NCBI GenBank assembly: GCA_036511595.1
Contig: DATCBY010000017.1
Span: forward strand, 1 to 29,573
DNA length: 29,573 nt
Reading direction: 5' to 3'
Source of the DNA: DASZQY01 sp036511595
Lineage (GTDB): Bacteria; Pseudomonadota; Alphaproteobacteria; Rhizobiales; Kaistiaceae
A model generated the notes under the pieces. It was not told the DNA's origin. It saw only the letters and a list, made by a program, of their open reading frames with translations, and searched no databases. Of the stretch, positions 24,599-29,573 are shown one piece after another. Both the position numbers and the translations under genes were made by a program. Position 1 is the stretch's first letter, and every line of letters begins with the position of its first letter.

Positions 24599-24895
24599 AT
24601 GAGCGCATTCATGAAGTCTCCTGTCCGTGAGCCGCGTCGCGGCGAAGTCAACGAAGCCCTGCTGCCGCACGTGCGGCGCAGCCTGCACGCCATCCACGCC
24701 GAACTGATCGACCTGAACGATCGGGCCGCGCTGATCCAGGACGATTTCCTGGCGATGCTGATCGCCACCGCCGCCGATGAATGCCGCGACCAGCTGCGCG
24801 ACGATCTCATTCTCCGCGAGAACCATCCGGAGATCGTCGACCCGGCGGAAATGCCGGCGGGGGAGCCCGACGGCATGCGGGCGAGCGCCGAATAG
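24599..24895 (+). CDS. Small hypothetical helical protein
   Basis: A 98-residue acidic product not assigned to a family. The central part (EALLPHVRRSLHAIHAELIDLNDRA and AALIQDDFLAMLIATAADECRD) reads as two amphipathic helices, and the tail is Pro/Gly/Glu-rich. There is no signal peptide or membrane helix. ATG 24599 has a weak GGTGACGAC site; ATG 24614 (15 bases downstream) is an alternative. It is convergent with the Cys-rich small gene at 24903-25238, seven bases apart. The G+C-rich third positions and helical pattern support coding. Confidence 0.55.
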   Translation: MSAFMKSPVREPRRGEVNEALLPHVRRSLHAIHAELIDLNDRAALIQDDFLAMLIATAADECRDQLRDDLILRENHPEIVDPAEMPAGEPDGMRASAE

Positions 24896-24902
24896 CCGGC
24901 GA

Positions 24903-25238
24903 TCATTCGGGCTCGGTGGGCGCGGCGCGCGGCGCCCGCATGATCTGCGGGTAAACCTTCTCCTTGAGGATATGGAACGCCTCGTCGTGGCAGGCAGCCT
25001 CGGTGGGCACGCAGGCGTGACCACGGCGGCACATGACGCGCGGGCAGAATTCGTAGATCTCGTAGAACTCGGCGACATTGCGCTTCCACCAGATCATCAT
25101 CTCGTTGCGCCAGCGGCGGTAGAGGGCGGCGCCCTTCGGGTCCGGCCACGGGGCATCGGGATCGGGCGTGAACGGCGGCGGCCGTTCGCGCGGAACGTAG
25201 CGGCGCACTTCTTCTTCCACGATCCACGGCATGGGCAT
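24903..25238 (-). CDS. Small Cys/His-rich hypothetical protein
   Basis: A 111-residue protein. Residues ~24-44 are Pro-rich (RPPPFTPDPDAPWPDP), the middle is aromatic (YRRWRNEMMIWWKRNV), and the C-terminal half carries a cysteine cluster, CPRVMCRRGHACVPTEAAC followed by H, that is C-x4-C-x5-C-x6-C-H. Small alphaproteobacterial proteins with a CP-x3-C-R-R-x2-x-C motif are common and mostly uncharacterised, and this looks related. The cluster could bind a metal. ATG 25238 was taken as start, and the next Met is two residues later. No strong ribosome-binding site is seen. Confidence 0.6.
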   Translation of the reverse strand: MPMPWIVEEEVRRYVPRERPPPFTPDPDAPWPDPKGAALYRRWRNEMMIWWKRNVAEFYEIYEFCPRVMCRRGHACVPTEAACHDEAFHILKEKVYPQIMRAPRAAPTEPE

Positions 25239-25630
25239 GCTTCTTCGTTCCCGCGAGCGCTTGCGCTCCGGGGCGTGGCTGGTTTCGATGGTGCGGCCGG
25301 GTCAGAGGCCGCGATTTCCCCTCCGGAAAAAACGAGGGGGAGGCGGGCGCCTGGCTAACGCCATCGTCCGGTAGTCCGAAGGGGCGTCGACCAGACGCCC
25401 GCCGCGGGGACTTTGGGCTACCCGCACTCGCGCTTCAGACGGAAGACGAACGGGGCCTTGCGGCTTGCCGCCCGAACCGCCCTTTGCCATTTCCGGCGCG
25501 GGGCGGCTTTCCGCCCTTAACGTGGGCGTGGCCACAGCCCGTCATAGTGCCGGCGGACGAGTCTTGCGGGCAGCCTCCCGATCCACGGACGGTCCGTAAC
25601 GATCCGCAAAGCAGGCGCCGCACCACGCCC
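25239..25630. other. Hairpin-rich stretch without a convincing gene
   Basis: About 390 GC-rich bases with a dense series of perfect inverted repeats: GAGCGC/GCGCTC (25255-25268), GCGGCC/GGCCGC (25293-25312), CCCCTC/GAGGGG around an A-tract (25318-25339), GGGCGTC/GACGCCC (25382-25400), and the 13-base palindrome ACGGAC-G-GTCCGT (25585-25597). A 62-codon minus-strand frame (25302-25490, MAKGGSGGKPQG...) exists but is low-complexity Arg/Pro/Gly sequence. A structured RNA or the scar of a rearrangement are both possible. It does not match tmRNA, RNase P RNA or a tRNA as far as can be judged by eye. Confidence 0.4.
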
Positions 25631-26266
25631 CATGAAGGAGGCAGGTTTTGTGAGGCCGCGTTCCGGCTCTTGCAGCAGGCGTCTACCGCAACGTTCACAC
25701 CCTTGGGCCGGCAGCTCGACAGCGAGGGGACGATAGCGTCACTCGTGAAAAACACAGCGCTACCGGACTCCATTCGGTTGCATATCCCGAGGAGCCTTCG
25801 GGTCGTGTACGACATCAGGAACAAACGCGACGCCGCTCACCTCAGCGACGGCATCGACCCGAATACTCAAGACGCATCTTTCGTTGCCACGACGCTCGAC
25901 TGGGTGATGGCCGAGTTTGTTCGACTGTATCATAACGTGTCGGCCGATGAGGCGCACGGCATCATCGAGGATTTAGTCGCGCGCCGGGCCCCGGCAGTCG
26001 AGAATTTTGATGGCTTCTTGAAGGTTCTCCGGCCCGATCTCAAAGTCCGGGCGTTCCTTCTGCTGGTCCTATACGAGCGCGGCTCCATCGGGGCCACGTA
26101 CGGCGAGCTATCCGAATGGGCACAGCCCACTATGCGCAAAAATCTGAAGCGCGCGCTCAATCAATTGGCGGATGAGCTAGCGCTGGTGCATTTCGATACC
26201 AAGAAGTATTGGCTCACGAGACTCGGAATCCAAGAGGTGGAGAAATCGAAGCTCCATATGGCATAA
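25631..26266 (+). pseudogene. HEPN-like/winged-helix hypothetical protein, apparently 5'-truncated
   Basis: The open frame begins at 25484, but the first ~49 codons are Pro/Arg-rich and unlike a protein; convincing sequence starts at about 25631 (GGRFCEAAFRLLQQ). From there a helical domain contains IPRSLRVVYDIRNKRDAAHL, with Arg (25817-25819), Asn, then His (25838-25840). This R-N-x5-H arrangement matches the HEPN ribonuclease motif. The C-terminal part (about 26080-26240: GATYGELSEWAQPTMRKNLKRAL) looks like a winged helix. Related hypothetical proteins, as I recall them, have a longer N terminus and an NNRGVGH-like motif. The gene lacks a credible start: GTG 25746 would make a shorter protein. 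It ends three bases from the uvrA stop. Its function is unknown; RNA cleavage in defence is only an inference. Confidence 0.6.
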
Positions 26267-26269
26267 CGC

Positions 26270-29305
<3,036 letters not shown>

Positions 29306-29346
29306 TGTCACTTTCCGATGGGGAGCGCGGCCGGGGCCGGACCCCA

Positions 29347-29374
29347 AACTTATGCTCTTGTCGCGCTGAAACAA
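29347..29374 (-). promoter_or_regulatory. Weak candidate promoter for uvrA
   Basis: On the minus strand, TTGTTT (29369-29374) and TAAGTT (29347-29352) are spaced 16 bases apart, about 42 bases before the uvrA ATG. The -10 box is poor. No GTTC-N7-GTTC SOS operator is visible between here and the ATG. Confidence 0.3.
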
Positions 29375-29400
29375 GGCTGCGGCCCCTCTCGTCCAGCCAT

Positions 29401-29573
29401 TTATGCGGGGCCAACCAGCCGATCGGTCTCGCCTGGGGCTGGCAGTCGCTGATTGGCGGCGGCCCGTTCCCGGCGGCGCCGGCGATGGACCCTGCCTATC
29501 AGTACAAGCAGGTGATCATCGAGCTGAGCGACGGCCTGAACACCCAGGATCGCTGGTACGGCAACGGCTCCAG
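29401..29573 (+). pseudogene. TadG-like pilus assembly protein fragment (5'-truncated, continues past the window)
   Basis: From about 29413 the plus strand encodes NQPIGLAWGWQSL, then a Pro/Ala-rich loop, then KQVIIELSDGLNTQDRWYGNGS. This is the C-terminal von Willebrand factor A-like part of Flp pilus assembly proteins TadG/TadE-like, whose homologues read NQTIGLAWGWQSL and VIILLSDGLNT. The upstream in-frame sequence (to about 29340) shows no such similarity and coincides with the uvrA promoter, so the gene's first several hundred codons are missing here. It may be a decayed fragment, a rearrangement, or a chimeric assembly. A TadG protein would sit in the inner membrane or periplasm and assist Tad pilus assembly. 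Confidence 0.7.

Noticed and set aside
25302..25490. 62-codon minus-strand ORF beginning MAKGGSGG
   Set aside because: Possible start context, but low-complexity Arg/Pro/Gly composition and no recognised family; kept only as part of the gap description.
25239..25630. Permuted tmRNA or RNase P RNA in the hairpin-rich gap
   Set aside because: No T-loop/acceptor halves, no tag-peptide reading frame and none of the conserved RNase P segments could be found.

Overview
The window reads as chromosomal DNA of a GC-rich alphaproteobacterium, most likely of the order Hyphomicrobiales (Rhizobiales); the genus cannot be fixed by eye. Supporting signs are a direct-repeat LexA box of the alphaproteobacterial type (GAAC-N7-GAAC), a UvrA that resembles Rhizobiales proteins, a short 'type 2' ArgC, an Flp-type pilin, and the order ctaA / argC / speB / rpsI / rplM.

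Layout. (1) 1-2700: the 3' end of a BMP-family ABC-transporter binding protein, a gene-poor stretch, exonuclease III (xthA), a frameshifted YdcZ-type DMT transporter and a small unknown gene. Two related micro-ORFs overlap the start codons of xthA and of the unknown gene. (2) 2726-10194: tRNA-Pro(GGG), then an exopolysaccharide locus. On the minus strand are a WcaJ/ExoY-type priming transferase, an O-antigen ligase/polymerase, a GT4 glycosyltransferase and a short Wza/GumB-type export lipoprotein. Divergent from the lipoprotein is a Wzz/ExoP-type copolymerase whose kinase-like domain has lost its P-loop. (3) 10296-12863: a frameshifted NAD(P)-binding reductase, an intact dihydroflavonol-reductase-like enzyme, a lone 56-residue Flp pilin and a DUF2842 membrane protein. 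(4) 12947-17102: heme A synthase, convergent with speB-argC, then the rplM-rpsI ribosomal pair with a clear sigma-70 promoter, a hairpin leader and an intrinsic terminator. (5) 17251-22000: DNA-repair-flavoured block with LigD (phosphoesterase-ligase-polymerase), a small unknown gene, an SOS-controlled ssb, a Mug-like glycosylase and MarC. (6) 22162-24051: a DUF2157 membrane protein (frameshifted) coupled to a GDYXXLXY-domain protein. (7) 24052-26266: an accessory-looking stretch with an A-rich repeat, two small unknown genes, a hairpin-rich region without a convincing gene, and a 5'-truncated HEPN-like/winged-helix gene. (8) 26270-29573: uvrA, preceded by a 5'-truncated TadG fragment that runs off the window.

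The repair genes xthA, ligD, ssb, mug and uvrA are scattered rather than in one operon. Three otherwise well-conserved genes each carry one single-base indel, which suggests either sequence error or ongoing decay. No CRISPR array, insertion sequence or complete defence system was recognised. The most defence-like item is the truncated HEPN-like gene next to uvrA.
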